From NCBI GenBank assembly GCA_029204225.1, contig CM055113.1, positions 16,371,745-16,435,744 on the forward strand: a stretch of 64,000 bases of DNA, in the 5' to 3' direction. The notes under the pieces are model-generated. The model searched no databases. It was given only the letters and a program-made list of their open reading frames with translations, and was not told where the DNA came from. Both the position numbers and the translations under genes were made by a program. Source of the DNA: Diphasiastrum complanatum. Its lineage: Eukaryota > Streptophyta > Lycopodiopsida > Lycopodiales > Lycopodiaceae. Shown in pieces: positions 21,654 through 33,428 of the stretch. Position 1 is the stretch's first letter. The number at the start of each line of letters is the position of its first letter.

Positions 21654-21863
21654 TTAAGTTGCAAATTCAGAATAGGTTTTGGCTAGGTTCTTATCTCTGA
21701 AATCATATAAGGATGCTTTATCAGAACTAACATCCTTGCTCGGATTGCCAATAAACATAGCTGATGTTCTTATGAAATAGTCATCAATGAATGTGATTAA
21801 AAAGACAACTCCTCCCTCCAAGGGGCTTGACATTTTGCGAGTTTCTTTCTTGCCATGAGTCAA
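21654..21863 (-). pseudogene. copia integrase scrap
   Basis: The minus frame includes SPLEGGVVFLITFIDDYFIR, matching the central Asp region of copia integrase (GxxYFLTFIDDxSR). The flanks diverge and the second Asp and Glu blocks are missing. About 70 residues only. Confidence 0.55.
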
Positions 21864-22020
21864 TACAAAAATAGCACATGGTGTGCTATCTTTTTTATGC
21901 CACTACTTGAATGTTTTATTAATAAGAATTGTGGTTTGGCACATAGTTAAAAATCCCATAATTGAAGAAACAATATGTTTCAAGCCACAAAGCTTTGCTA
22001 GATTTCGAGCTCAAGTGTTA

Positions 22021-22745
22021 TGTCCATGACCAGTACATAGGATACAGTAGTATACTCCTAGTCTTGAATACACGGTACTCCATTGAAACAAGCTGTTAGT
22101 TATGCCACGTCATATTGGACGTGACCCGAAAGTAACTAATACCCTTGTGAGGCCCAAAACACACTAAATGGAGTTTAGACAAGGTATGAGACAGTGTATG
22201 CATGTGTAGAGTTATCAATAGCGATTCTATGAATAGTTCGTCCATGCTTAGGACTCTATTCTAGGTGAATCTATGTACAGGGAATTTAGGGCTATGCATG
22301 GCTATGTGGCCAAGTTGCTTTTGGCTCTATATATTAGGTCCAAACTCGCCCTACTCCTCATCATGGTTTTGGATTCATTGCCAGGCTCTCGATTTATATT
22401 CATGTTGTTAGATTAAGTAAGCTTGAGTTTCTCTTAAAGTTCATGACTTTCTGTGCTTAGAAGTGATTTCGAGCTTTTTACTACTTTTGTAATAGTGTGC
22501 ATGAGTGTCAGCTTAACGGCACGCGTAATGTAAGTTGGGACACGCGTCCCGTAATGGGGAGCGAACTGCCATGCAGCGATACCCCACAAGAAATAGACTA
22601 TGTATATGTACCTTTTAGTCTCTTTTGTTAATACAATCCAGAAGTGTTCTTTTGGGTTGGTGTGTGATCTCTCTTTACTGCTTATCTGATTGATGTTAGA
22701 TTGCTTGCAAATTAGCTAACTATACTGCCAGTAAGATCCTTGACA
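22021..22745 (+). repeat. probable copia 5' LTR
   Basis: TGTCCATGACC to TCCTTGACA, with matching TGTC/GACA termini, ending directly at the primer site. The left edge could instead be TGTTATG at 22016. No second LTR confirms it. Confidence 0.55.
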
Positions 22746-22757
22746 TGGTATCAGAGC
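22746..22757 (+). other. primer-binding site, initiator tRNA-Met type
   Basis: TGGTATCAGAGC directly after CTTGACA. Confidence 0.9.
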
Positions 22758-23910
22758 CTGGGAGTGGTGCAGTTCGATGTTAGCTGGAAGCGGAATTTTG
22801 GGAAAATTTGAAGAACCGTTTATGGTTAGTCATGCAACGAATCGTTTGTAGGTGCAGTAGAATTCATGCTTCTGCATAAAGCTTTTGGCTTAATCCGAGA
22901 GAAGAATCTAAAATCGTCAATTTTTCAACATCTTTGGAACTCATTTCAATTGAAGAAGAAATGATAAACTAATTTAAACAAAAAAGTTATTCTATTTATT
23001 TATTTTTAAACAATTTGGAGATATTTGTAATTTCTTTGACATGTTCCATGGAGATTTGCAATGGCATTTTCAAACATCATATCACATCATTCATTTGACA
23101 AAAAGGTGAGTTTCCTAGTTTATAAATTCAAGAAGAAAATTGTCGTCTCTCAAAGCAACAACTTTTGTAGCTTAGACAGATGGAAAGCAACAATGGAAAG
23201 CGATATTTCAAAATTGGTAACAAAAAACTTTTACTTTACACAGACTTGTTCGTAGGCAAAATAATCGAAGCTCCATGCTAACTACCATACATGGCATGAC
23301 ATGAAAGCGAACCATGTAATTGAGGCTACTTGGAAGTAATGTTCGGTATCGATTGTTCCTCAAGTCTTATATTGAAAGCTTCGGACATTTTACCAAAAAA
23401 AAACTCAACTTTTGATGACTATATGAACAAGCGTCTATGCAACCTGTTGATATTGCAAATTTTTCGCTTGCCTTTAAAATTCCTATTCAATTCGAATTGG
23501 GACAAAATTGCATAGATTTCTTTGCAATATTTCGTAGTTTTAAGATCTAACACAGGCATAATTTGCTATTCATCATGGCTGAAGGCATGGCAATGAACAA
23601 TGCATTGCACTCTGAGTTTTCTTTTTATTTTGTTTCCCTCGGTGACAGCATGCATCGTGATCAGAAGGATCTTTTGACTTGATTATATATAAATCGTTAT
23701 GTTGCTGATCACATATCCTTTAAAGCTGCAAATAGGATTGGCATGATCTGAAGTTTTTTTGTCTTGATATGACGTAAAGACGTTGAATCTCCAGGACTTG
23801 TAGAATCAAGATGTTTGTGACATGAAAGCCATGCCCAATAGATTGTGAAAATAAACGATGTTTGTGCCAACCTTGAAAAAGGATCTGCTGTCAGTTGCAC
23901 AGATAACATG

Positions 23911-24548
23911 ATCTGAATATGAGAGTTCATTTTAGCAATGAGGGTTGCAAAATACTTGATAATGCGACAAATGAGCTTGCTGCAATTGCATGAAGAAAAG
24001 GAAATCTGTACCAGTCTAGCATCATCCACATTAGTTACAGTGTCTTTAACACATCAGAGAGTGATGATGACATATGGCACAGAAGACTTTATCATCTAAA
24101 TTCCAAGGCATTATACTAGATGTGCAAACAAAATCTCGTGAATGGCCTAAAAGTTTCCAGAAGTACTTCAACCTTTTGTGACGCATGCATGAAAGGCAAA
24201 CAACACTGTTTGCCCTTTACTCGCGAGTACGGAAGAGCAAGCGAAATCCTAGAACCAATTCAATCAGATGTGTGCGGTCCAATGCAGACAAATTCGATTA
24301 CTGGTTCGAAACATTTTCTAACTTTCATTGATGATTTCAGTCGCATGACTTTTATATATTTTCTGAAATCAAAAGCTGACATGTTCGATGCTTTTAAAAG
24401 ATATATTGCCTATGTGGAGAGACAAACAAACAGAAAGCTGAAAATTCTCAGATCCGACAATGGTGGAGAGTTCATCAGTAATGAGTTCAGGAAATTCTGT
24501 GAAGACAAGGGCATTGCACGTCAATATATTGTCCCATACACACAAAAA
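23911..24548 (+). pseudogene. copia protease-integrase linker and integrase, truncated
   Basis: The linker block FSNEGCKILDNATNELAAIA (then a stop) and RKGNLYQ precede the zinc-binding region WHRRLYHLNSKALY (then a stop) and CDACMKGKQ, giving the HHCC set. The core follows: IQSDVCGPM (first Asp), FLTFIDDFSRM, LRSDNGGEFIS (second Asp). The frame ends at VPYTQK before the Glu block, so the catalytic triad is incomplete. At least two stops and the truncation disable it. Confidence 0.85.
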
Positions 24549-24736
24549 TAGAAGAGCGCAGATATAGTGTACTGTTTTTTTTTCTAGCGTTGTCTATGTT
24601 ATGCAAGTTCCTTTGATTCTGTTATTGTCTATATTTTGCATTCACTTGTTTCGATCTGAAATCAAGTCTGTGTGTGTGGTAGTATTGGTGGAATCAGTTT
24701 AGGTCCTGCAATCTGCTTTTGTCTCGTTTCTTTTCA

Positions 24737-25168
24737 TGGTATCGAAGTCGTAGCATACTAGGCTTGATTTCACTGTATTGCTTAGCACTATACTTTCACA
24801 GACCTGATTCAACGAGACAAGGTGCTCTCATGGACCATCGTCTTGATGGTGGAAACTATCGCCTCTGGAAGCTTAAGACAACAATACTTCTGAAAGGAGG
24901 AGTGTGGACTGTCATTGACAGCGCAGCACAAAAACCGCCAGAGGGAGATCCAGATAGAGCAGACTGGGAAACAAATTATGAGAAAGCAATGTCAATCATT
25001 GCATCCTCATTAAGTGAACAAATATTGCTTGAGCTTGAAGACTGTGAAACCAGTCAAGAAGCATGCCAAAAACGGAGAAACAAGTACGAACTTAAGACTA
25101 ATGCATCTCATGAAATCATTGTCCTCCTGTTGTCATCCTATGAGAATGCTCATAATGGGCAACTCTGA
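24737..25168 (+). pseudogene. second copia 5' end: variant PBS and gag fragment
   Basis: TTTTCA at 24731-24736 looks like an LTR end and is followed by TGGTATCGAAGTC, a diverged Met primer site. Gag starts at ATG 24830 with LDGGNYRLWKLKTTILLKGG and continues ADWETNYEKAMSIIASSLSE and LELEDCETSQEACQK, the UBN2 pattern. It stops at 25168 and a second frame adds only a few residues. It belongs to a different element from 22021-24548. 25210-25440 holds nothing recognisable. Confidence 0.75.
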
Positions 25169-25448
25169 AATGACTTTTGAAAAGGCAGTGAGTCTTGTTG
25201 TAGAATAGAAGTTGACGAGAGATGAAAACGAATTTGCCAGCAGTATCAACAGTCCAGAGGAAAATATCTGCAAATTTTGGTCCCTCGCAACCTTTCGTAA
25301 AATAAAACATATGTTTTGTCACCTCCACTTTTTCAAAGATTAGAAGGGTTAATTGGTGGACGAAATAAGAATTTGAAAACCAAAAAGCAGGTATGTCATA
25401 AATCAACAAGAATGTTTAAATAAAAATCTCGCAAAGTGACACACAAAA

Positions 25449-25925
25449 CTATGCTCGACATAGGTCATGAAAGAGAACCTATGCTCAGCATAGGTTTAGA
25501 TGAAACCTATGCTTAGCATAAGTTGAGAGTGGACTTATGTTGAGCATGGGTCGAGAGACGACCTATGCTCAATATAAGTCGAGAGTAGACCTATGCTGAG
25601 CATGGGTCGAGAGCATACCTATGCTTAGCATGGGTTGAGAGACGACCTATGCTCAACATAGACTGATGTTGAGCGTAGGTCATCTCTCAACATAGGTTGA
25701 GAGTAAACCTATGCTCAACATAGGTCAAAAGAGGACCTATGTTGAGCATAGGTCTTCTTCCAACCCATGCTCAACATAAGTCCGCTCTTGACTTATGGGT
25801 CGAGAGGCGACCCATGCTCAACATCAGTTGAGAGCGGACCTATGTTGAGCATGGATCGAGAGACGACCTATTGTCAGCCTAAGTCCAGAGCAAACCTAGG
25901 TTGAGCATGGGTCGAGAGACGACCT
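25449..25925. repeat. tandem array of palindromic units
   Basis: About 18 units of roughly 26-31 bp. Each carries a dyad such as ACCTATGCTCAGCATAGGT (25477-25495, a perfect 9+1+9 palindrome), separated by a spacer like CGAGAGACG or TGAGAGTGG. Units vary between GCT and GTT/AAC arms while keeping dyad symmetry, and a few are shortened. A single stray core (ATGCTTAGCATGGGT) lies near 27800. No coding. Confidence 0.9.
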
Positions 25926-27199
25926 TGTTGAGGGTATTTTCTGTAAATAAATAAATAAAGTCTGAATTAGAAAATTAGGTGTGAGGGTTGTGGCATCCTA
26001 TGTGCGTAAGTCCATAGCCCAATGAGCACATGCAAAATATTTTATTATGGAATAAAATAGACTTGGGACCATGTAAATAAAATAAATTTCAAGGCCCAAA
26101 ATCTACGTTGTTAAGTTTCAAGTTAGTGGTCAATGTCAAATTGGTGGTAGGTGGAAATCCTAGCCCTTCAAAGAAAACACAACTAGATCTATGGTGCAGT
26201 TCTACGAGAGTTTCAAAAGTCTAGAAAGAGTCAAATTTTAGCCAGAACCCTCGCAAACCCCATTTTTTCAAGTTCATGTTGCAACTAACCCTCGCATCTC
26301 ATGCTGAAGCTTCCTCCTAATGATATTAGCTTACAGACGATACTGCAAGAGTTCATCTTGCTCTAGTGAACTGTAAGAGAGTTTTGAGTGCCAAGAAAAT
26401 TGAAGAAATCTCATAATCAGAGAACCCTCGCATAAGTAACCTTCATATCATGGTCCATTAAATCATTTTTAATCTAAGACTAGATCTGCGAGAGTTAGTA
26501 TGAAGAATTGATAAATCTATGAGCCAAAAAGTGATCAAAAACCTCCTCGGACATCAGTAACTTCTAGATCTGTGAGAGTTAACCTTCGTCGCTTCATACC
26601 AAGCTAGATCCCCCTAGATCTAGCTTCAATTAAGAGGACGAGAGTTAGTTGCTAGTAGATATCAAGATATTGGGCTTTTTGTCTGCAAAACTACACAAAG
26701 AACCCTCACAAGGCCAACCATCACACTGAGTAGCCTTCACAATTATGATCAGTAGGTAGATCTGCCTCAAATACATCTACAATGAAAATTTCAGGCCAAT
26801 CAGAGCTAGGATCAGAGAGGTATCAAGGAAAAATTGTGAAAAATAGACTAAAATCACACCATTAGCTAGTTAAACTAATCAGATCCACACAGATCCAAAT
26901 TACTTTTTTTAAATCCATCAAGATCGAATGCCCCTAGACTTCCTCGATGAATGAAAAATCTGAGATCATGATGATCAGTACCAAGAAGAATCGAAAACCA
27001 AGCACGAAACCTCCCCAGAGTTGCAGCTGCACAAATCGATGTTGAAGTAGGACCAGCCGTAATACCCGATGGATCAACTCGTACATGTTGTACCTTTGCA
27101 AGCAATCTGGAGGGCACCTCGTCTCGAAATTACCTGCTTTAAACCAAGGAAGTTCCTGGAAGACCCATTTCTCCTATTGGGCAAGATCAAGATGGGTAA
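25926..27199. other. region without recognised genes
   Basis: It starts with TGTTGAGGGTATTTTC and an AAATAAATAAATAAAG run, which could be an LTR edge, but no primer site follows. The phrase ACCCTCGCA recurs at about 26248, 26289 and 26423 with a variant near 26700. No frame resembles a known protein. Confidence 0.4.
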
Positions 27200-27568
27200 A
27201 CGAGAAAGCATCAAATCCTTTGCAATGTTGGCACATATAGTGTTTCTTTGAGATCTTTATAGCTTGACTACGTACAAAGCCTTAGGCTTCCTATTCTGTC
27301 CACCTTATGATGACTGCCATCTCCAAGTAAGACTATCGTCTCCAAGTAATATATTCTTGGATTGCCTGGGAGATGATAATTTGCAAGGATATTCCTCTTC
27401 CAAGTAATATGAGGTGTAGCACCAGAGTCTATGACAATCGTATGGTCCTTTTCTTCTTGTCTTAAGTGTTCTTGCTCAATGTACTCAACAGAGAAAGCCT
27501 TGTTAGCTTTCTCCTCTTTACTTGTCTCAACAACATTGGCTTTGTAAGGGCCATCTACCTTTAAAGCA
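27200..27568 (-). pseudogene. copia aspartic protease remnant
   Basis: The minus frame runs from about 27568 as KANVVETSKEEKANKAFSV, then HTIVIDSGATPHITW with the DSGA catalytic motif, then IVLLGDGSHHKVDRIGSLRL, and ends at TAG 27259. A downstream frame adds ETLYVPTLQ. This is the usual protease order (DSGAT, GDG, VP block) of copia. The frame has no ATG, so it is a fragment of a polyprotein. No gag or integrase lies in register beside it. Confidence 0.75.
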
Positions 27569-27641
27569 CAAGGACATGTGCTTCACAAGGTAATGGTGGT
27601 AGATGAGGAAGGTGGCTTCACTAATGTTCCTATGAAAGTCT

Positions 27642-27905
27642 TAGACAAGAAGGTTTACGTGTTTGGAGGACAGCTTCAGGAAGATTCATCTTTGTGAATA
27701 TGCCATTCTGAAAAATTTCTCCGACGAAGCTTTGAAAAATCTCGTAAGTTAATTTCCTTTCTTTTATTCTAATTTATTTTAGTAGATACATTCTTCTCTA
27801 TGCTTAGCATGGGTTTTGTTTAAGCAAAGTTATTTTTGTTACTTTTTTTAGACGTTGAAGGCTTCAAGTTTGATTGTTGTCAAAAAACAGAAGGCCTTCT
27901 TTTGA
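27642..27905 (+). other. possible pair of terminal exons, unrecognised
   Basis: A plus frame reads HLCEYAILKNFSDEALKNL up to a strong donor CTC/GTAAGT at 27744. After 108 bp, TTTTTTTAG at 27851 is followed in phase by TLKASSLIVVKKQKAFF and a stop at 27903-27905. The splice sites are good, but the opposite strand also has a protein-like frame over 27880-28074, so this is a hypothesis only. Confidence 0.25.
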
Positions 27906-28074
27906 CGAAGTCTATCAAGTCATTGTCCTCTCGCAAAAGCTTGGCCTCCTCTTCACAAAAGGATTCCCAAGCACTTGATTCCTCTATGGGAACATGAATT
28001 CTTTCACCTCCGAAAAGGAAATGTAGCTCTCTAGATAAAACTTTTGATGTCTCTACAAAAGTCCCCAAACTCAA
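27880..28074 (-). other. unrecognised minus-strand ORF
   Basis: 64 codons with an acidic, helical look (SSAWESFCEEEAKLLREDND) and the end LIDFVKRRPSVF. No domain recognised. It competes with the plus-strand exon reading of the same bases. Confidence 0.2.
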
Positions 28075-28869
28075 ACTACCAAGTTAAATTTACCAGGTGC
28101 CAAGATTACCCTTGATTCAACAAGTAGATATGTGGCCAAAATGAGAACCCAAATTCATGAAAATAAAATATAAAAATTCAAGAAACTACTTTTATTCCAG
28201 ACATTGAACAATGTGATGGACCTCCCGTTGACCCAATCACTAGTGATAGGCCAATGGAGGTCAGAGAACCAAACCCATCTCATGTACATAATCTCAAAGT
28301 TTAAGGACCACACCCAAGCTATAGTTGCCCCATTTATTGTCCTTGTTGACCCTGCTGATTGTGCCACAATAGCTTGCACAAACTCCCAATATGTGAACAA
28401 TATCACATTGGCCTAAGTTAACATTTGCAATGTTGGCCTGAGTTGCCATTCGCAAATCTTTGACAATAGCACATTGGCCTAAGTTGGCATTTGCATGATC
28501 TTTCACACCAACTACTGTAATTGGACAAACCGTCCAATTTGCTAGCATCTCCAAGCACGGATTTGTGCAATTCCACCATTATACCAAAATTAGCCCTTAG
28601 TTTGCCTCTTGCCCACTTATGAAAGTCTTTTAAAGTGATTACCACTGCTATTGATCAATTTCAAGGTTTGACCAAAAAACTTAGGCCCTTCCACACCTTT
28701 TTTTTTTTTCTAAAATGCCAAAAAAATGCTCGAATTTGGTGAAACACTCCAGTGCAATTTCATTGACTTCCATGCCCTTGACATGGTTTAGTTAGACATT
28801 CAATCCACTTTATCCCCATAAATAGGAACTCACTATGTTCAAAAAAAGTTGTACTTGTAGGGTATAGTC

Positions 28870-29694
28870 TGTGAAAATTCACACATGTGGGATTGTCCTA
28901 ATGTGTGAAATTGATCTTCTAAGCTTGGCTCATGCACTATAGATCATCTGTTGATTGAAATCCAAGATCAATGACAAGATCTAAGGCAAAAAGACCATTC
29001 TACATGCATTCATTCATTACCAAAAGGTGTTTTACACATGTGGAAGATTTAATGTAAAAAAACTAAGTCCCAACAAGCTCCTCTCATGTAGAGAGTGAAA
29101 ATACCACTTTTGGGCTCATCTAGAGAGAGAAGGCAATACAAGCAAAATTGAAAAATCTCCAAATTGACTCAAAAACTCATAGATCTCTCATACATAAATG
29201 AAGAGAATGAAAGTACATATATAAACTCGTGAAGATCCAAGCTTAATTCCTATTGGACCCCTTAAACATAGCCTCTCTAATCCTATTGGATGTGTGATGC
29301 AACATCACTCACTTTTGATTGGACCCTTCCAACACATCTCTCTCTTATGATTGGACCCTTTGACTTTTGCAACCACATAGGGTGAATCACTCATCAAACC
29401 TAAACTTGACATGTGTAAGCAACCTAGCTATCTTGAGTTACATCACAATTGAATTTTGGCCTAATCATGACAAAACATTTGTACTTGACCATTTGGCCTC
29501 TAAAGCCAAAATTGGCCCTATCAAAGTTATACACCAAGATGCTTGACACAAAATCTTTATGATACCCCTAAAGTCAACATGACTAAACTATTTTTACTTT
29601 TTCTACATGTGGGAACATGCTCCACACATGTCATAGTTTCTCACAAACTAGAAACATAAAAAATATCCAAGATAGATTTTGACAATTTTTCACA
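28870..29694 (-). repeat. C1-family 3' LTR
   Basis: The minus strand starts TGTGAAAAATTGTCAAAATC and ends near TGTGAATTTTCACA, aligning along its length with 3543-4362. About 825 bp. The left neighbour (28418-28645) holds a short duplicated block (GCACATTGGCCTAAGTTGGC) and a faint gag-like phrase KLDGLSNYSSW that I do not count as a gene. Confidence 0.8.
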
Positions 29695-29810
29695 CTCCTA
29701 CTCAAAAACTAGCTTGGTAAGATCAACGAGTTTGTGAAACTTTTTGAGTGGATCCTTTGGTATGCATATGAAGTAAAAAACCAGCGAAAGGATCCATCAT
29801 AGTAGCACCC

Positions 29811-30713
29811 TCACCATATCCATGATAAGATTTCTTTGGTAGAAATCATTTGCCAACACCTTTGGAGAGCATTTGACCAATCTGCCACTATATTCACATG
29901 CTTCCTCCATGCTTGATGATGATCTTTGATTTGAAAGTAGCATTTGCATGAAGATGGATGCACCATGATGAAAATCAGAGGCCTCCATGCCTCATAAAGA
30001 TCACAAAGATCATAGAGATCAAGATCATAAGATGAACAAAAGTGTTGATTATCAAGATTAAGCATTCTAGCTTGACTAGGTCACATACTATGAACTTTAT
30101 CCATGATGGATCTAATCTTGAAATCAAATACAATGTTGATCTTTTTGAGGCTAAATGCTTTCTCAAGGATGTAAGCGTCCTCTTTGGATGCTTCATTTAA
30201 TCTCAAGGGAAGTTTACAAAATGCCTCAAACCACGTAAAAGCATGATTTTTCATACTATGAGGAACAAGCTCATTCTTGCTCTTACTAGATCCAAGAGCA
30301 TACACTTGATGACTCATCCACTTGCTTTCTAAGTAATTTGGAAACATATCTAAGCCATGAATGACAAGTAATATGTCCATACTAGAGGCATGATACAAGA
30401 CAATCATTACCTCACTCCAACTATGAGATGTAGAAACCTCATAGAAGAAAGATGGTACATCAAGTAATGAAAGAGAAGCATGAGAGAATATGTTGGAGTG
30501 AATACCACCTGAAACTTGCCTCTCTTTACCATGAACTTTGAGACACAAAGACTCGGCCTTGCCGCTTGAAGATCCCCTTGAAACCATGTGTTGAGAAGAC
30601 TCCTTCTCAAGCCTTGGCAAATCTCCATCATACACTTGGAATTTTGGTAGATTTGAGAATCCTACCATCATCCTCTTGATTGTAATTGGATCCTCCTTAC
30701 TCCTTATGTGCAA
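29811..30713 (-). pseudogene. C1 family-specific tail ORF
   Basis: A 210-codon minus frame (30713-30081) plus a second piece (30065-29811). Shared blocks with 7686-6850 include SLKKI-IVFD-KIRSIMD, YALGSSK-K-EL, KDHHQAWRK and the end STKEILSWIW. The match extends over some 280 residues with one main frame break near 30075. It is not a recognised retroelement domain. Its preservation in two copies whose pol deletions differ is the reason to treat it as a family feature. Confidence 0.65.
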
Positions 30714-30776
30714 AGAAATATTGGCAAAGAAAATGATCTAAAGATCCCCAAAGTATCAACTATTGTAATCTTCATA

Positions 30777-31241
30777 TCAAGGGTAACTCCAATTGAAGTC
30801 TTCAAGCAAGAAGTCACATGAAATAGCACTATCTTTGCTTCTACATGATGAAATGAAATCGTCCAAATGAACAAGATAAGATAATTGATGAGAAGTAAAC
30901 CTCCTTGGCAAAAACTCTCCATGTGCTTTTGCCAAAGCACTATCTTCATGAGCTTCACCATCTTGGAACATAGATTGAGGCAGATCACTTGCCTCCTCCT
31001 TGAGATGATCCAAGCTCCTCTTGGCCACACTTCCACAAGGATTAGCATCAATTTTGAAAAGCTTACCACAACTAGTCCCTCTTGCTACCTTATCATCATT
31101 TCTCTTCTTGAAACAATTAGAAGTAAAATGCCCCTTCTTACCACAAAGGAAGCACTTCTTGTTTTTAAATGATATTGCTCTCGTGTTGAATCTAATTGTT
31201 CTCCATTTTTTAAGATGATTCTTTCGCGATCTAGTCTTCAA
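30777..31241 (-). pseudogene. C1-family gag C-terminus with zinc knuckle
   Basis: The minus frame includes CFLCGKKGHFTSNC, a complete CX2CX4HX4C knuckle, preceded by basic residues (KTRSRKNHLKKW). After it the sequence diverges from the protease of the other copy, and no DSG motif is found. Gag's N-terminal UBN2 part is missing because the element is truncated at the right. Confidence 0.75.
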
Positions 31242-33310
31242 ATGATTGATTGCATCTCTTATCGAAAGTCATTTTTTGTTGTTTGGTCACTATGAGAAAT
31301 GCATCCTTTGACTCACAGGTTGTAGGACCTCTATATTGTCTACGCTGGCTTGTTGTTGGCTGGCCTCACGGTTTGGTTTATCTACATGGTCAGTCTCGAA
31401 CTTACTGAGCTATATCATAATATTTCAAACGATATACCAGTTTACAATTATGGATGTGAATAGAGGCCTTCAACTATATGTTAGCACGAGTAATTTAGCC
31501 TATTGCTACCCAATTTTGTGGAGAATCTGTTTGGCTCATCATCTTCTTACAATTGTCATTTGTATTGCAGCATCTTTTTTTAGTCTTTGAACCTGCACAG
31601 GAATTAATCATGAGAGAAAACAAGTAGCCAAAGTTCAAAAGAATCTATCTAGTCACCTACAGGTTAGTTTGAGTACTCATTGCAAATGTACTTGATAGTC
31701 TACTGAAAATTGTTTTCCTAACTTTATTGAAATGATATGTACATTCACCATGAAGACAAGATCGTTGGTGGAATTTTGTGGAACTTTGTCTATTTGTTCT
31801 ATTTCTCTTTGCATGTGTTGTCACATTCCATAGGCATATTTTTTTGTGTTGGTTACATGTTATGGGACATTTCTAATTTAGATATTACCTAGTGCCCATA
31901 TAAAAGAGATTTATGTCTAATGTCGAATAGAAATTTAGACAGTTTTCATGTTTGAAAGATTTTCCTATATATAGGCTATGTTGTGGAATTCTGGAGGTTG
32001 TAGGCACATGACATACACTTCAACACTTATTTTTATTTATTGCTTGGAGCAATTTTTTGCCCTTAATTTTGGATTTTGGGCTAACTTTTTGTGATTGCTG
32101 AAATGTGAAACCCAGAGGAATGCAAGCTGACACGTTTGTTATAGTTTAGCGATAAGGAGGGACTTTGCCATTGAGATGTTTTTCTTACTGATGTTTTTCT
32201 TAAGTGTTGTATAACTATGCATTTTGTCTGGACTTCCATTCTATACACATTGCTTGTTATTGCATCACAAACAATAATATGAATTGCATCATAAACAATA
32301 TATGATCATAATACTTGATAAATACTACCATCTTAGAAGACAAAATACCCAGTTGAATGATACAACAAATAAAAAAATTTATTATAAAAAGCTCGTTCAA
32401 ATTTTTTACAAAGCTCGCTTGACCAAGCTCACTCCAACTTTACACTCAGAACAACCCACTAAAACTCCAACTTTGAAATAGAAAAGGTGCTTTAACATGT
32501 TTGAAAAAAATATATATATGATTTTTTTTGGAGCATCTGATGCATGCTAGCCTAAGTGGGTTCAAAAAAAAATTATAAAAGAAAAATCGATCTTTAAAAA
32601 TTAAGTTTATTTTGTTGTAACCTAGCAAGTCAATGAGCTAGTCGAAGCAGCTCCAAACAAAACTTGCATTCAATCTTTTTTTGCAATTTTTTTTTGGTAG
32701 GCTAGCATGATCAAAATAAAAGTATCTTCAAAGAGTAGCATAGTGTTTTTTTTGGCCTATTTTAATGGGTAGTGGGATTTTAACTATGTACCAAATCACA
32801 ATTTTTATTTTTAAAAAAATCAAGTAGTGGCATGTAAAGGGTTAGCACACCATGTGCTACCTTTTTGTTGATTATGGGCAAAAAGAAACTTGCAAAACTC
32901 ATAGAAAATTTGTTTGAAAAATGTCAAGGCCTGTGCATTTTAAACAAAGCTTGCAACATTAGAACCTTTCTTCCTCTTTCACATTGAATCAACAACAGTA
33001 AGAGAAGTCTTTTTTCTTTTTTGGCATGGGGGGCATGGTCTTGTTGCTCTTTGCTAATCGCAATTACTTTGCTTAGTGGGAGGATTTGGTAATCTTTGAA
33101 AATCTTTTGCTATTTTATAACCTCTAAGTGATGAGGATTTCTGGTGTTTCCTTTCTTTTGTAGAGGGTTTATTTAATGAATTTTTAAATAAGTAGGTTGG
33201 TTTTAATGATGGACAAGGTGCGATTCTCCCTTTCTTTTCTATGGTGGGAGGTTTTATTCACTATACCATTGATTTAATTGTTCTATACATTGTTATCAAT
33301 TGATTTAATT

Positions 33311-33428
<118 letters not shown>

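Larger units (their letters stand above)
22021..24548 (+). mobile_element. degraded, 3'-truncated copia element
   Basis: A probable LTR (22021-22745), an initiator-Met primer site, then about 1.1 kb of decayed sequence with no clear gag, then a pol linker and integrase (23911-24548). It breaks off at 24549 and a different copia 5' end follows. Confidence 0.7.
28870..31260 (-). mobile_element. second copy of copia-derived family C1, 5'-truncated
   Basis: On the minus strand: gag zinc-knuckle region (31241 downward), no protease or RT, the family-specific tail (30713-29811), purine tract (29695-29708) and 3' LTR (29694-28870). It lacks a 5' LTR and primer site; similarity ends by about 31260-31330. 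More diverged from 3543-8619 than that element's LTRs are from each other. Confidence 0.85.

Noticed and set aside
23061-23255. 64-residue plus-strand frame in the degraded copia interior
   Set aside because: No gag or pol block could be recognised; it is probably chance.
25449-25925. CRISPR-like array of regularly spaced palindromic repeats
   Set aside because: Spacers are short and similar to each other, units vary, and the DNA is plant nuclear; it is a satellite, not CRISPR.
28418-28645. Gag-like phrase KLDGLSNYSSW on the minus strand
   Set aside because: Only 11 residues fit; the rest does not follow the UBN2 pattern, and part of it is a short duplicated sequence.
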